Below are positions 1 to 7,952 of a DNA stretch of 27,810 bases, piece by piece (the first letter of the stretch is position 1; every line of letters starts with the position of its first letter). Made by a program: the position numbers and the translations under genes. Source of the DNA: an uncultured Collinsella sp. (GTDB lineage Bacteria > Actinomycetota > Coriobacteriia > Coriobacteriales > Coriobacteriaceae); the NCBI GenBank assembly GCA_900757495.1, contig CAAENX010000018.1:1-27810 (forward strand). The letters run 5' to 3'. A model generated the notes under the pieces. The model searched no databases, was not told the DNA's origin, and was given only the letters and a program-made list of their open reading frames with translations.

Positions 1-61
1 CCCACTTCTCAGAGGAAGGCGCCCGCCCGGAGGCGGCCCCAGCGCGAGGCCGTCCCGGATG

Positions 62-2590
62 CTATTCGTTGTCGCCGGCAGTTAGCTGCGTTGCGGAGAG
101 CGCGCCGTCGGCTGCGGTTGCGGCAGCGGCGTCGGGCCAGACCCAGTCGGTAAAGGCCGGGTGATCGAAGCCCTCGTCGCACGCGAACTCAAAGGCCTCG
201 GTGCGGAAGGCCTCCCACTCATCAATCTGCTCGGCAAACTTATCGGCGTCGACCATGCGCAGCACGTCGGCGGCCAGGGCCCAACGATCCATGTTGTTCA
301 GGCGCAGCATGTCGAACGGCGTGGTCGTGGAGCCCTTCTCCTCGTAGCCGTGGACGCGGAACGCGTCGTGTCCGGGGCGGTTCCAGATCAGGCGGCGAAT
401 CGTGCCGGCATAGGCGTGGAACGCGAAGAGCACGGGCTTCTCGCCGCAGCCAAACAGCTCAGCCCAGCGCTCGTCGCTTATAGCCTGGTCGTTCTCGCAG
501 ACGTTCTGAATCTTGAGCAGATCGACCACGTTGACGAACCATACCTTAATGCCCAGCTCGCGCAGCATATCGGTTGCAGCCAGAGCCTCGAGCGTCGGCA
601 CGTCGCCACACGTGGCGACCACGACGTCGGCCTCGCCGAGCGAGTCGGCGGTCGATGCCCACTCCCAATTTGCGACGCCCTCGGCGAGCTCGGCCTTTGC
701 CTCGTCGACCGTCTGGAAGGTCGGGGCGGGCTGCTTGCCGCAGAAGATGGCGTTGACGCAGTCGGTGGACTGGTAGACGCGCTCGGCCACGGCGAGAGCC
801 ATGTTAGCGTCGGCCGGATAGTAAGCGTTCACGATATGCGTGTCGTTGGCCTTGTTGAGCAGCAGGTCGATAAAGCCAGGATCCTGGTGCGAGAAGCCGT
901 TGTGGTCCTGACGCCAAACATGGCTCGACAGCAAAATGTTGAGGCCGCTGATGGGGGCACGCCACGGAATCTCGCGCTTGGTAGCCTCGAGCCACTTGCA
1001 GTGCTGGTTGACCATGGAGTCGACCACATGGACAAAGCTCTCGTAGGAGCTCCACACGCCGGAGCGGCCGGTGAGCACATAGGCCTCGAGGAAGCCCTCG
1101 CACTGGTGCTCGGACAGCTGCTCGACAACCTTGCCGGAGCCAGCGAGCAGCTCGTCGTTGGCCTCGTCCTCGTAGAAGCCGGCATCCCACTGCTTCTTGG
1201 TCACCTTATAAGCGGCCTGCAGGCGGTTGGACGCGGTCTCGTCGGGACCGAAGATGCGGAAGTCGTCCATGTTCTTGGCCAGAACGTCGGCAGTGTACTC
1301 ACCAAAGACGCGGGCAGCCTCGGTGGAGCCCCAACCATGGCCCTTCTCGGCGACGGGAATCTCGTGGGCGTGGATATCGGGCAGCTCGAGCTCGCGACGC
1401 ACCTTGCCGCCGTTCGCGTTGGGGTTGGCGCCAATACGCAGCTCGCCGGTCGGCATAAAGGCCGTTACCTCGGGGCGCACCTGGCCCTCGGGCGTAAAGA
1501 GCTCCTCGGGCTTGTAGGAGCGCAGCCACTCGCGCAGCACGCGGAAGTGCTCGTGAGTGTCCTTGGCGCTTGCCAGCGGCACCTGATGGGCGCGCCAGGA
1601 GTCCTCGGTCTTCTTGCCGTCGATCTGCTTGGGGCAGGTCCAACCCTTGGGCGTACGGAACACAATCATGGGGTAGGCCGGGCGGACCACGGTCTCGCCC
1701 GCGGCAGCCTGGGCCTGCGCGGTGGCCTTGATGTCACAAATCTCGTCAAAGACCTGCTCAAACAGGGCGGCAAAGCGCTCATGGATGCTTGCGTGGCTCT
1801 CGTCGTCAAAGCCGGCGATAAAGAAGTGCGGCTTATAGCCCATACCCTCAAAGAACTTGGTGAGCTCTTCGTCGGACACGCGGGCGAGGATGGTGGGGTT
1901 GGCGATCTTGTAGCCGTTGAGGTGCAGGATCGGCAGGACGATACCGTCGGTTGCCGGGTTCACGAGCTTGTTGGACTGCCAAGAAGTCGCGAGCGGACCG
2001 GTCTCGGACTCGCCGTCGCCCACCACGGCCACGGCCAGCAGGCTCGGGTTGTCCATGACGGCACCGTAAGCGTGGCTGAGCGTGTAGCCGAGCTCGCCGC
2101 CCTCGTGGATGGAACCGGGCGTCTCGGGCGCAAAGTGGCTCGGGATGCCGCCGGGATAGGAGAACTGGCGGAAGAACTTCTGCAGGCCGGCCTCGTCATT
2201 GGTGATGTCGGGGCGGATCTCGCGGTAAGTACCGTCGAGCAGCGACTGAGCGGTGCCGGCGGGGCCACCGTGACCCGGGCCCATCAAGAAAATGGCGTTC
2301 TGGTTGTGATCGGCAATAAGGCGGTTGACGTGGCCGAACAGGAAGTTGATGCCGGGCGTGGTGCCCCAGTGACCAACCAGGCGATGCTTGACGTCCGAAC
2401 GACCGAAGTCGCGCGCCTCGCCAGTCTTATCGTCGACAAAGTCAGCGCGCATCAGCGGGTTGGAGCGAAGGTAGATCTGACCGACGGACAGGTAGTTCGA
2501 AGCGCGCCAATACAGATCGACACCCTCGAGCTCGGAAGCCGGCACCTCGTGCCCCAGCTTTTGCCACGGCGTCCCCAGTGTTTTAGCCAT
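62..2590 (-). CDS. xfp: Phosphoketolase (xylulose-5-P/fructose-6-P)
   Basis: This TPP-dependent enzyme splits xylulose-5-phosphate and/or fructose-6-phosphate with phosphate to acetyl-phosphate plus glyceraldehyde-3-P or erythrose-4-P, the key step of the phosphoketolase (bifid-type) shunt in the cytoplasm. The 842-residue protein has full family length. Visible motifs are GHWGTTPG (residues 73-80), GPGHGGP (104-110) and the TPP/Mg motif GDGESETG (191-198) followed by NGYKI near residue 225. The start is set by AAGGGA 8 nt before ATG. It lies downstream of a LacI-family gene on the same strand, with two near-identical operator-like palindromes and a TATACT -10 box in the gap, so sugar-responsive repression is inferred. 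A long antisense ORF opposite it is a GC-codon artefact. Substrate preference between X5P and F6P cannot be read from sequence. Family call is very secure. Confidence 0.97.
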   Translation of the reverse strand: MAKTLGTPWQKLGHEVPASELEGVDLYWRASNYLSVGQIYLRSNPLMRADFVDDKTGEARDFGRSDVKHRLVGHWGTTPGINFLFGHVNRLIADHNQNAIFLMGPGHGGPAGTAQSLLDGTYREIRPDITNDEAGLQKFFRQFSYPGGIPSHFAPETPGSIHEGGELGYTLSHAYGAVMDNPSLLAVAVVGDGESETGPLATSWQSNKLVNPATDGIVLPILHLNGYKIANPTILARVSDEELTKFFEGMGYKPHFFIAGFDDESHASIHERFAALFEQVFDEICDIKATAQAQAAAGETVVRPAYPMIVFRTPKGWTCPKQIDGKKTEDSWRAHQVPLASAKDTHEHFRVLREWLRSYKPEELFTPEGQVRPEVTAFMPTGELRIGANPNANGGKVRRELELPDIHAHEIPVAEKGHGWGSTEAARVFGEYTADVLAKNMDDFRIFGPDETASNRLQAAYKVTKKQWDAGFYEDEANDELLAGSGKVVEQLSEHQCEGFLEAYVLTGRSGVWSSYESFVHVVDSMVNQHCKWLEATKREIPWRAPISGLNILLSSHVWRQDHNGFSHQDPGFIDLLLNKANDTHIVNAYYPADANMALAVAERVYQSTDCVNAIFCGKQPAPTFQTVDEAKAELAEGVANWEWASTADSLGEADVVVATCGDVPTLEALAATDMLRELGIKVWFVNVVDLLKIQNVCENDQAISDERWAELFGCGEKPVLFAFHAYAGTIRRLIWNRPGHDAFRVHGYEEKGSTTTPFDMLRLNNMDRWALAADVLRMVDADKFAEQIDEWEAFRTEAFEFACDEGFDHPAFTDWVWPDAAAATAADGALSATQLTAGDNE

Positions 2591-2648
2591 TGTTTATGTC
2601 CCTTCGCTGCGCGGTCACCCTCCGATACGGCAACCATTCGTTGGGACT

Positions 2649-2695
2649 AGTATATTTGCTAAAACGTTTTATCATGGTGAAAAAACGTTTTACCA
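2649..2695 (-). promoter_or_regulatory. xfp promoter with twin LacI-type operators
   Basis: Two 18-bp sites share the core AAAACGTTTT. Read on the minus strand they are TGGTAAAACGTTTTTTCA (2695-2678) and TGATAAAACGTTTTAGCA (2674-2657). Their centres lie 21 bp apart, two helical turns, so two dimers would bind the same face. The second site abuts a TATACT -10 box (2654-2649), so binding would block polymerase. CG-centred palindromes are typical LacI/CcpA-family operators, and the LacI-family gene next door is the obvious candidate. No good -35 is visible. Confidence 0.75.
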
Positions 2696-2794
2696 TCTCT
2701 ATCAAACACGCCAATTGGCAAAACGCAACATTCACCTGCGGCATTGCCTGTCACAGATGCTCCACATTCGATCTTCTCGAATTGATAAACATGT

Positions 2795-3823
2795 TTAGTT
2801 GTATTTAGTAAGTTCTAGAACGCTGCCCTTCACAATGAGAGCAGGCTCCAGAACCACTTCTTCGGCACGCCTGCCGCCCTTGCCGGCAAGACGTTTGGAC
2901 ATGCAACCAAAGGCATGCTCGGCAAGCACGCCCGGATCCTGCTCGATCGCGGTCAGCGCCGGCTCAAAGAGAACGTCGGCAGCCGAGTTGTCATAGCTCA
3001 CCACCGAGATATCGCCCGGGATGCTCTTCCCCATCTCGTGCAAGCGCTTGAGCAAACCGAGGGCGATGTTGTCCGAACTTGCGAACACGGCGGTGGCATC
3101 GGTTGCGAGCACCGCCTCCGAGGCCTCGTAGGCACTCGGAATGTAGTACTCGCTCTCGAACTCCAAGCGCGCGTCGATGGGCAGGCCAACCTCGCGCAGC
3201 GCGCGTTCATAGCCGGCAAGTCGCTTGCGGCCCGTATTGGAGCGACGCGCGTTAACCAGGCAGGCGATGCGACGGTGGCCCTGCTCAATCAGATATCGGG
3301 TAGCCATGTAGCCACCCATCTCGTGGTCAAACATCACCTTGTCGCACTCGAGCCCCTCAATGGCACGGTCGACCATTACAGCCGGGATGGGCAGGTGGCT
3401 GACTTCTTCGCGCAGGGCGCGGTCGTCGGAGAACTCGTCACCTACCACCAGGAAGACGCCATCAACGCCGCGCGTCACCAGCTGGCGCAGCAGCTCCAGA
3501 TCGTCATCGGCGCTTCCGCCCGAGCTGGTAATAAAGAGCGCGTAGCCGTCCTCGCGGCAGCGCTTTTCCAAGCTGCCGGCGAGCGAGGCGAAAAAGCGGC
3601 TCTCGATGTTGGGGACGATAAGGCCCAGGGTGCGCGACTCGCGCATGACCAGGCTGCGCGCGATCTGGTTGGGAACATAGTGATTGCGCGCCGCAACCTC
3701 CTTGATGAGTTTGCGGTTTTCTTCCGAGATGCGACAGGGCCGATTATTGAGAACAAGCGAGACCGACGAAGGGGAAAGCCCCACCTCTTGGGCAATCTGC
3801 TTGAGGGTGACTTTGTTGGCCAT
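2795..3823 (-). CDS. LacI/GalR-family transcriptional regulator
   Basis: Predicted sugar-responsive repressor of 342 residues, normal family length. The N-terminal helix-turn-helix is at residues 6-26 (TLKQIAQEVGLSPSSVSLVLN). A hinge helix with ARSL follows, then a periplasmic-binding-protein-like effector domain beginning TLGLIVPNIES. The start at 3823 is chosen because the HTH begins right after it and AAGGAG lies 5 nt upstream. A much longer reading frame runs upstream antisense to murB and is rejected. A TATACT -10 box (3864-3859) precedes the gene. It sits immediately upstream of xfp on the same strand, and the twin palindromes lie between them, so it probably controls xfp. The inducer is unknown. 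Confidence 0.93.
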   Translation of the reverse strand: MANKVTLKQIAQEVGLSPSSVSLVLNNRPCRISEENRKLIKEVAARNHYVPNQIARSLVMRESRTLGLIVPNIESRFFASLAGSLEKRCREDGYALFITSSGGSADDDLELLRQLVTRGVDGVFLVVGDEFSDDRALREEVSHLPIPAVMVDRAIEGLECDKVMFDHEMGGYMATRYLIEQGHRRIACLVNARRSNTGRKRLAGYERALREVGLPIDARLEFESEYYIPSAYEASEAVLATDATAVFASSDNIALGLLKRLHEMGKSIPGDISVVSYDNSAADVLFEPALTAIEQDPGVLAEHAFGCMSKRLAGKGGRRAEEVVLEPALIVKGSVLELTKYN

Positions 3824-4006
3824 CTCGCTCCTTCCGGGTTTACGCGCAATCTCTTGAAAGTATAGCGACTGCCCCTCTACCTCGATGATAAACACTTTAT
3901 CAATCCGGTGGACGGCAGTTTTATCGCCGCCAGCGCACCAAATACATCCGGGTGGGGTATATTGCAATCGATTGATGAGAACGACCACCAAAAGGCGGAT
4001 ATTCGT

Positions 4007-4969
4007 ATGCACGAGAACGACTTTTTTAACGAGGACCTGCTGTGCGCGCTCGCTGGCGTTGCCGGCGAGGACAACGTGTTGATGAGCGAGCCCATGCGCG
4101 AGCACACCACGTTTAAGATCGGTGGCCCGGCCGATGTCTTTGTCACGCCCGATACCGAGCAGGGCCTCGTCGCCACGCTTGACACCTGCTATCGCTGTGA
4201 TCTGCCGCTCACCATCGTGGGCAACGGCTCGGACCTGCTCGTCGGAGACAAGGGCATCCGCGGCGTCGTCGTGGCGCTGGGCGAGGGCCTCTCCGACATT
4301 ACGGTCGACGGCACGCACGTCACGGCGGCAGCCGGCGCCCTGCTTTCCGATGTCGCCGCGGCAGCAGCCGAGGCCGGCCTCACCGGCATGGAGCCCATCT
4401 CGGGCATCCCCGGATCGGTCGGCGGCGCCTGCTACATGAACGCCGGTGCCTATGGTGCCTGCATGGCCGATGTGCTGGAGTCTGTGCGTGTCTACAAGCC
4501 CGCCCGCATGTTCGACGACGGCACCCGCGGCAGCGGCAACATCATCGAGTTCGATGTCGATGAGCTCAACCTGGGCTATCGCAAGAGCCGCATTGCCGAC
4601 GACGGCTTCATCGTTCTTTCGGCCACCTTCAATCTCGCCCCGGGCAACGCCGCGATGATCAAGGCCGACATGGACGACTACCGCCAGCGCCGCGAGGACA
4701 AGCAGCCGCTCGACATGCCGAGCGCCGGCTCCACCTTCAAGCGCCCCGAGGGCTACTTTGCCGGCAAGCTCATCATGGACGCCGGCCTGCGCGGCCATGC
4801 CGTCGGCGGTGCGCAGGTAAGCGAGAAGCACTGCGGTTTCATCGTCAACGCCGACCACGCCACCGCCGCCGATGTCGACGAACTCATCCGCCACATCCAA
4901 ACAACCGTCAAAGACCAATTCGGAGTAGACCTAGAACCCGAAGTTCACCGAGTAGGCGAATTCCTCTAA
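4007..4969 (+). CDS. murB: UDP-N-acetylenolpyruvoylglucosamine reductase
   Basis: MurB is the FAD- and NADPH-dependent enzyme that reduces UDP-GlcNAc-enolpyruvate to UDP-MurNAc, the second committed step of cytoplasmic peptidoglycan precursor synthesis. The 320-residue protein shows TFKIGGPAD, GNGSDLLVGDKG, SGIPGSVGGACYMNAGAYG (FAD-binding domain), the SAGSTFKRP segment with the likely proton-donor serine, and a C-terminal EPEVHRVG with the conserved glutamate. The short length and motif spacing suit the type II form. The ATG at 4007 is preferred over an upstream start at 3908 because AAGGCGGA lies about 8 nt before it and a TATATT -10 box (3958-3963) lies within the longer version. It is divergent from the LacI gene and ends in a tetraloop terminator. 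Confidence 0.96.
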   Translation: MHENDFFNEDLLCALAGVAGEDNVLMSEPMREHTTFKIGGPADVFVTPDTEQGLVATLDTCYRCDLPLTIVGNGSDLLVGDKGIRGVVVALGEGLSDITVDGTHVTAAAGALLSDVAAAAAEAGLTGMEPISGIPGSVGGACYMNAGAYGACMADVLESVRVYKPARMFDDGTRGSGNIIEFDVDELNLGYRKSRIADDGFIVLSATFNLAPGNAAMIKADMDDYRQRREDKQPLDMPSAGSTFKRPEGYFAGKLIMDAGLRGHAVGGAQVSEKHCGFIVNADHATAADVDELIRHIQTTVKDQFGVDLEPEVHRVGEFL

Positions 4970-4974
4970 CAAAG

Positions 4975-4994
4975 AAGGCCCCGAAAGGGGCCTT
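4975..4994 (+). terminator. murB terminator hairpin
   Basis: Perfect 8-bp stem AAGGCCCC / GGGGCCTT closed by a GAAA tetraloop, 5 nt after the murB stop codon. The following T-tract is poor (CGCCATATTTATT), so efficiency is uncertain. Confidence 0.75.
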
Positions 4995-5047
4995 CGCCAT
5001 ATTTATTCAGATAAACCAGTCCGGTATGTGACGTATTGGACCCGAGA

Positions 5048-5178
5048 GGTCCATAGCTGCCCGAAAGACATTAGGTTGATCGCAAGTTCCGCACGAGCCG
5101 GAGAGCACTTAATGTGCTCTCCGTGCGAGCAGGACTGTCCAAGCAGGCAACCTAATGCCTTTCGGGCAGCCACGGACC
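5048..5178 (+). repeat. Dispersed palindromic element, copy 1
   Basis: A 31-nt left arm (5048-5078) is complementary to a right arm (5148-5178) with three mismatches. Between them lies a 69-nt core containing a 9-bp hairpin, GGAGAGCAC-TTAAT-GTGCTCTCC (5100-5122). The core recurs at 23009-23077 and, inverted, at 27730-27797, but the outer arm sequence is unique to this copy. The element lies between the convergent murB and cell-wall hydrolase genes, ending 19 nt beyond the hydrolase stop codon. No ORF, transposase or clear target duplication is seen. Function is unknown. Confidence 0.85.
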
Positions 5179-5197
5179 AACTTACTTCAAACCGCAG

Positions 5198-6403
5198 TTA
5201 CGACAGCACCACGCCGCCAAGCCAGCCCCAACGCACGCCAGAGCCAGTGCCATAGAAGCTAATAAACGAGTCAAGCGACTTAGACGTAATGGCACCCTCG
5301 TTGCTCATAACGATGCCGCCGCCAACGTAGATACCCACATGACCGTAGATAAGACCCGGAGCACCCGTGCCGCTGTGCGAGGAGTCGGCCACGATCATGC
5401 CCACCTGCAGCGCCGAGCGGTCGGAGCTATAGCACCAGGCGTTAAACATATCGCACGCGTTACCGCCAAAGTAGCCAACGCCGGCGTTGCGGAAGACGTT
5501 GGTAACCCACGCTGCGCACCAGTTCTGACCCGGGGAAGGCGTGGAGTAGCACGCGTTGACGACGGCCTGCTGCTTGCCCGATCCGGCATTCTGCTGCGGA
5601 GTTCCGGGAGCATACGATCCGCCACCCGAGCTCGAACCGCCCGAGTAGGAATTGTTCTTGTTCGCGGCGGCGGCAGCGGCGGCGGCCTTCCTGGCAGCCT
5701 CCTCGGCCTGGGCGGCAGCGAGGATCTCGGAATCGCGCTGAGCCATGAGCTCCTTGACGTCGTCGGAAAGACCGTTCAGCACGGTCTGGACTTCTTGCTG
5801 CTTGGCCTGCATATCCTGCATCTGAGCCGTCTGCTGGTCCTTGAGCTTCTCCAAGTCGGCCTTTTGTGCTTCGAGCTCGGTCTTCTGTGCGTCGAGCTCA
5901 GCCTGAATCGTCTGGATATCCTCGATGGCATCGCGGTCGCTCTTGTTAATCTTCTCAACGTAATGCGCGTTGGCGACGAGTTCCTCAAACGAGCCAGAGG
6001 CCAGCAGCAGCGACAGGATGTTCGTGCCGCCGGACTTGTAGCTGGCGGCCACGCGATCGGAAAGGTCGTTGCGCTTCTTCTTGAGCTCGGCCTTCTTTTC
6101 ATCGATCTGGGCCTGCGTGTCGTCAATCTTGCCCTGGACATTCTCGATGTCGTTGAGGGTCTGGGCATTCTTGTTGGCCAGCGCCGCATACTCATTTGCG
6201 ATGCTGTCGAGCTGGGCCTGAACCTCGTCGAGCTGGGCCTGGGCGGCATTCAATTTATCGGTGGTTTCTTTGGAAGCCTCCGCCGCATGGGCGCGAGTGG
6301 GCAGGCCAAAAAGAACTGCCGCAGAAGCGGCGCCGAACAGGGCCTTAAGGGCAGTGCGGCGCGAGAGCTCCTGGGAAAGGATGGAATCGCTGTTTGGTGA
6401 CAT
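5198..6403 (-). CDS. Exported coiled-coil CHAP/NlpC-type cell-wall hydrolase
   Basis: Predicted secreted peptidoglycan hydrolase of 401 residues, PcsB/RipA-like in layout. Residues 10-45 form a signal peptide with twin arginines (SRRTALK) and a likely AHA cleavage site, suggesting Tat export. Residues about 45-235 are a long charged heptad-like coiled coil. A low-complexity Ala then Ser/Gly linker follows. The C-terminal cysteine-peptidase domain has Cys296 in NWCAAWV and His355 in YGHVGIYVGGG, the expected catalytic pair, with a possible third polar residue in MSNEG. The coiled coil in such proteins commonly restrains activity until a partner such as FtsEX binds; that is inference here. CGGAG lies 5 nt before ATG. 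CHAP versus NlpC/P60 assignment is uncertain. Confidence 0.9.
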   Translation of the reverse strand: MSPNSDSILSQELSRRTALKALFGAASAAVLFGLPTRAHAAEASKETTDKLNAAQAQLDEVQAQLDSIANEYAALANKNAQTLNDIENVQGKIDDTQAQIDEKKAELKKKRNDLSDRVAASYKSGGTNILSLLLASGSFEELVANAHYVEKINKSDRDAIEDIQTIQAELDAQKTELEAQKADLEKLKDQQTAQMQDMQAKQQEVQTVLNGLSDDVKELMAQRDSEILAAAQAEEAARKAAAAAAAANKNNSYSGGSSSGGGSYAPGTPQQNAGSGKQQAVVNACYSTPSPGQNWCAAWVTNVFRNAGVGYFGGNACDMFNAWCYSSDRSALQVGMIVADSSHSGTGAPGLIYGHVGIYVGGGIVMSNEGAITSKSLDSFISFYGTGSGVRWGWLGGVVLS

Positions 6404-6447
6404 ATGTACTCCGTTACATGCTTATTTATATGTCGCTCAACTCATAC

Positions 6448-6475
6448 ATATTAGCGTACATATGGCGCGTCCCAA
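6448..6475 (-). promoter_or_regulatory. Putative promoter of the cell-wall hydrolase
   Basis: On the minus strand TTGGGA (6475-6470) and TAATAT (6453-6448) are separated by 16 bp, a plausible sigma-70 promoter about 45 nt before the start codon. The surrounding AT-rich stretch contains repeated ACATAT words that might be regulator sites, but no clear palindrome is seen. Confidence 0.5.
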
Positions 6476-6669
6476 CGATTTCCACGAACGGCAGGAAACT
6501 ACAAGGTCGGCGGCTCGTAAGCAATTGTCAAATTTGAGGTAACAATTGAGCAAGCTCTTATATGAGTACGTTAACATAATCCTCTGCTTTTCCTACAGTG
6601 CACCATTTGGGCGTCCCCACCTGCGCTATACTCCCCTCTAGAAGTGTTCCTGATTCGATAGGAGACTAC

Positions 6670-7731
6670 ATGTCCAAAGCACTCGACCCCAAAGGCACCT
6701 GCGTCCTCGTTACCGGTGGCGCCGGCTTTATCGGCTCGCACACCGTCGTTCAGCTGCTCGAGGGTGGCTACCAGGTCGTCATCGTCGATGATCTCTCCAA
6801 CTCCAGCGCCGTCGCCGTCGACCGCGTCAAGACCATCGTGGGCGACGAGGCCGCCAAGAACCTCACCTTCTACGAGGCCAACGTGCTCGACCGCGATGCG
6901 ATGAACAAGATCTTCGATACCCATCAGATCGACCGTGTCATCCACTTTGCCGGCTTTAAGGCCGTCGGCGAGTCGGTGAGCAAGCCCGTCGAGTACTACC
7001 ACAACAACATCGAGAACACCCTGGTGCTCATCGACGTCATGCGCAACCATGGCTGCAAGTCCATCATCTTCTCGAGCTCCTCGACCGTCTACGGCGACCC
7101 GGACAACCCGCCCGTCACCGAGGAAGATCCCAAGAAGCCCGCAACCAACCCCTATGGCTGGACCAAGTGGATGATCGAGCAGATCCTTATGGACGTCCAC
7201 ACCGCCGACCCCGAGTGGGACGTCGTGCTGCTCCGTTACTTCAACCCCATCGGCGCTCATCCGTCGGGCCTGATCGGCGAGGACCCCAAGGGCACCCCCA
7301 ACAACCTGGTGCCCTATGTCGCCCAGGTCGCCGTGGGCAAGCTCGAGGCCGTTCAGGTCTTTGGCAACGACTACCCCACCCCCGACGGCACCGGCGTGCG
7401 CGACTACATCCACGTGTGCGATCTGGCCTCTGGTCACGTTGCCGCCCTTAACTGGATGAACGGCAAGACCGGCGTCGAGATCTTTAACCTGGGTACCGGC
7501 ACCGGCACCTCGGTACTCGAGGTCGTCGCCGCCTTCTCCAAGGCTTGTGGCAAGGAGCTGCCCTACGTGATCCGCGAGCGCCGCGCCGGCGACATCGCTG
7601 CCAACTGGTGCGATGCCTCCAAGGCCGAGCGCATGATGGGCTGGAAGGCCCAGTACGACATCGCGGACATGTGCCGCGATAGCTGGAACTGGCAGAGCCA
7701 CAACCCCAACGGCTTCGCCGACGCCGAGTAG
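6670..7731 (+). CDS. galE: UDP-glucose 4-epimerase
   Basis: GalE interconverts UDP-galactose and UDP-glucose using bound NAD, serving the Leloir pathway and supplying UDP-galactose for surface glycans. The 353-residue protein is a standard extended short-chain dehydrogenase. TGGAGFIGSH (15-24) is the Rossmann nucleotide motif, SSSSTVYGDP (around 138) carries the catalytic Ser/Thr, and Tyr162/Lys166 in YGWTK form the YxxxK pair. The start is set by AGGAG 5 nt before ATG; an in-frame extension to 6598 includes the TATACT -10 box (6627-6632) and is rejected. It is monocistronic, followed by a strong terminator. No galK or galT is next to it. Confidence 0.96.
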   Translation: MSKALDPKGTCVLVTGGAGFIGSHTVVQLLEGGYQVVIVDDLSNSSAVAVDRVKTIVGDEAAKNLTFYEANVLDRDAMNKIFDTHQIDRVIHFAGFKAVGESVSKPVEYYHNNIENTLVLIDVMRNHGCKSIIFSSSSTVYGDPDNPPVTEEDPKKPATNPYGWTKWMIEQILMDVHTADPEWDVVLLRYFNPIGAHPSGLIGEDPKGTPNNLVPYVAQVAVGKLEAVQVFGNDYPTPDGTGVRDYIHVCDLASGHVAALNWMNGKTGVEIFNLGTGTGTSVLEVVAAFSKACGKELPYVIRERRAGDIAANWCDASKAERMMGWKAQYDIADMCRDSWNWQSHNPNGFADAE

Positions 7732-7753
7732 CAAAAACCTACATACCGTTCTT

Positions 7754-7788
7754 GCCCCGATCTCACGTTGTGAGGTCGGGGCTTTTTT
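7754..7788 (+). terminator. galE intrinsic terminator
   Basis: GC-rich stem GCCCCGATCTCA / TGAGGTCGGGGC with one wobble, followed directly by six T residues, 22 nt after the galE stop. This is a textbook rho-independent terminator. Confidence 0.93.
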
Positions 7789-7840
7789 CATGGCATGTAG
7801 CCATTCGCCGAAAATCGACCAACTTTTTTATCTTGCATGT

Positions 7841-7867
7841 ACATGTTTAAACAACATGTTTTACAAT
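7841..7867 (+). promoter_or_regulatory. malQ promoter with inverted-repeat operator
   Basis: A perfect inverted repeat ACATGTT-N5-AACATGT (7841-7859) lies 2 bp upstream of a TACAAT -10 box (7862-7867), covering the -35 region. That position suits a repressor or class II activator. The cognate regulator is not identified. Confidence 0.55.
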
Positions 7868-7952
7868 AGGCGTATCGAATCAGAACATCGGAGGCGGACT
7901 GCACACCCATCGGCAGGCCGACCCCACAACAAGAAGGTTGGTGAGCGCATTC

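Noticed and set aside
161..2650. 829-codon open frame on the plus strand opposite phosphoketolase
   Set aside because: It is an antisense shadow created by GC-rich third positions. Its translation has no recognisable domain and no ribosome site, and the opposite strand is a clear enzyme.
3824..4918. Long N-terminal extension of the LacI gene antisense to murB
   Set aside because: The helix-turn-helix begins right after the ATG at 3823, which has a good ribosome site, and the extension lies opposite the highly conserved murB.
5048..5178. Insertion sequence or integron attC site for the dispersed palindromic element
   Set aside because: No transposase is encoded and no consistent target duplication is seen. 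The outer arms vary by locus, and the boundary sequences do not fit the attC core sites.
5048..5178. Ordinary intrinsic terminator for the cell-wall hydrolase gene
   Set aside because: The stem is far longer than usual, has a large structured interior and lacks a U-tract. A termination side effect remains possible.
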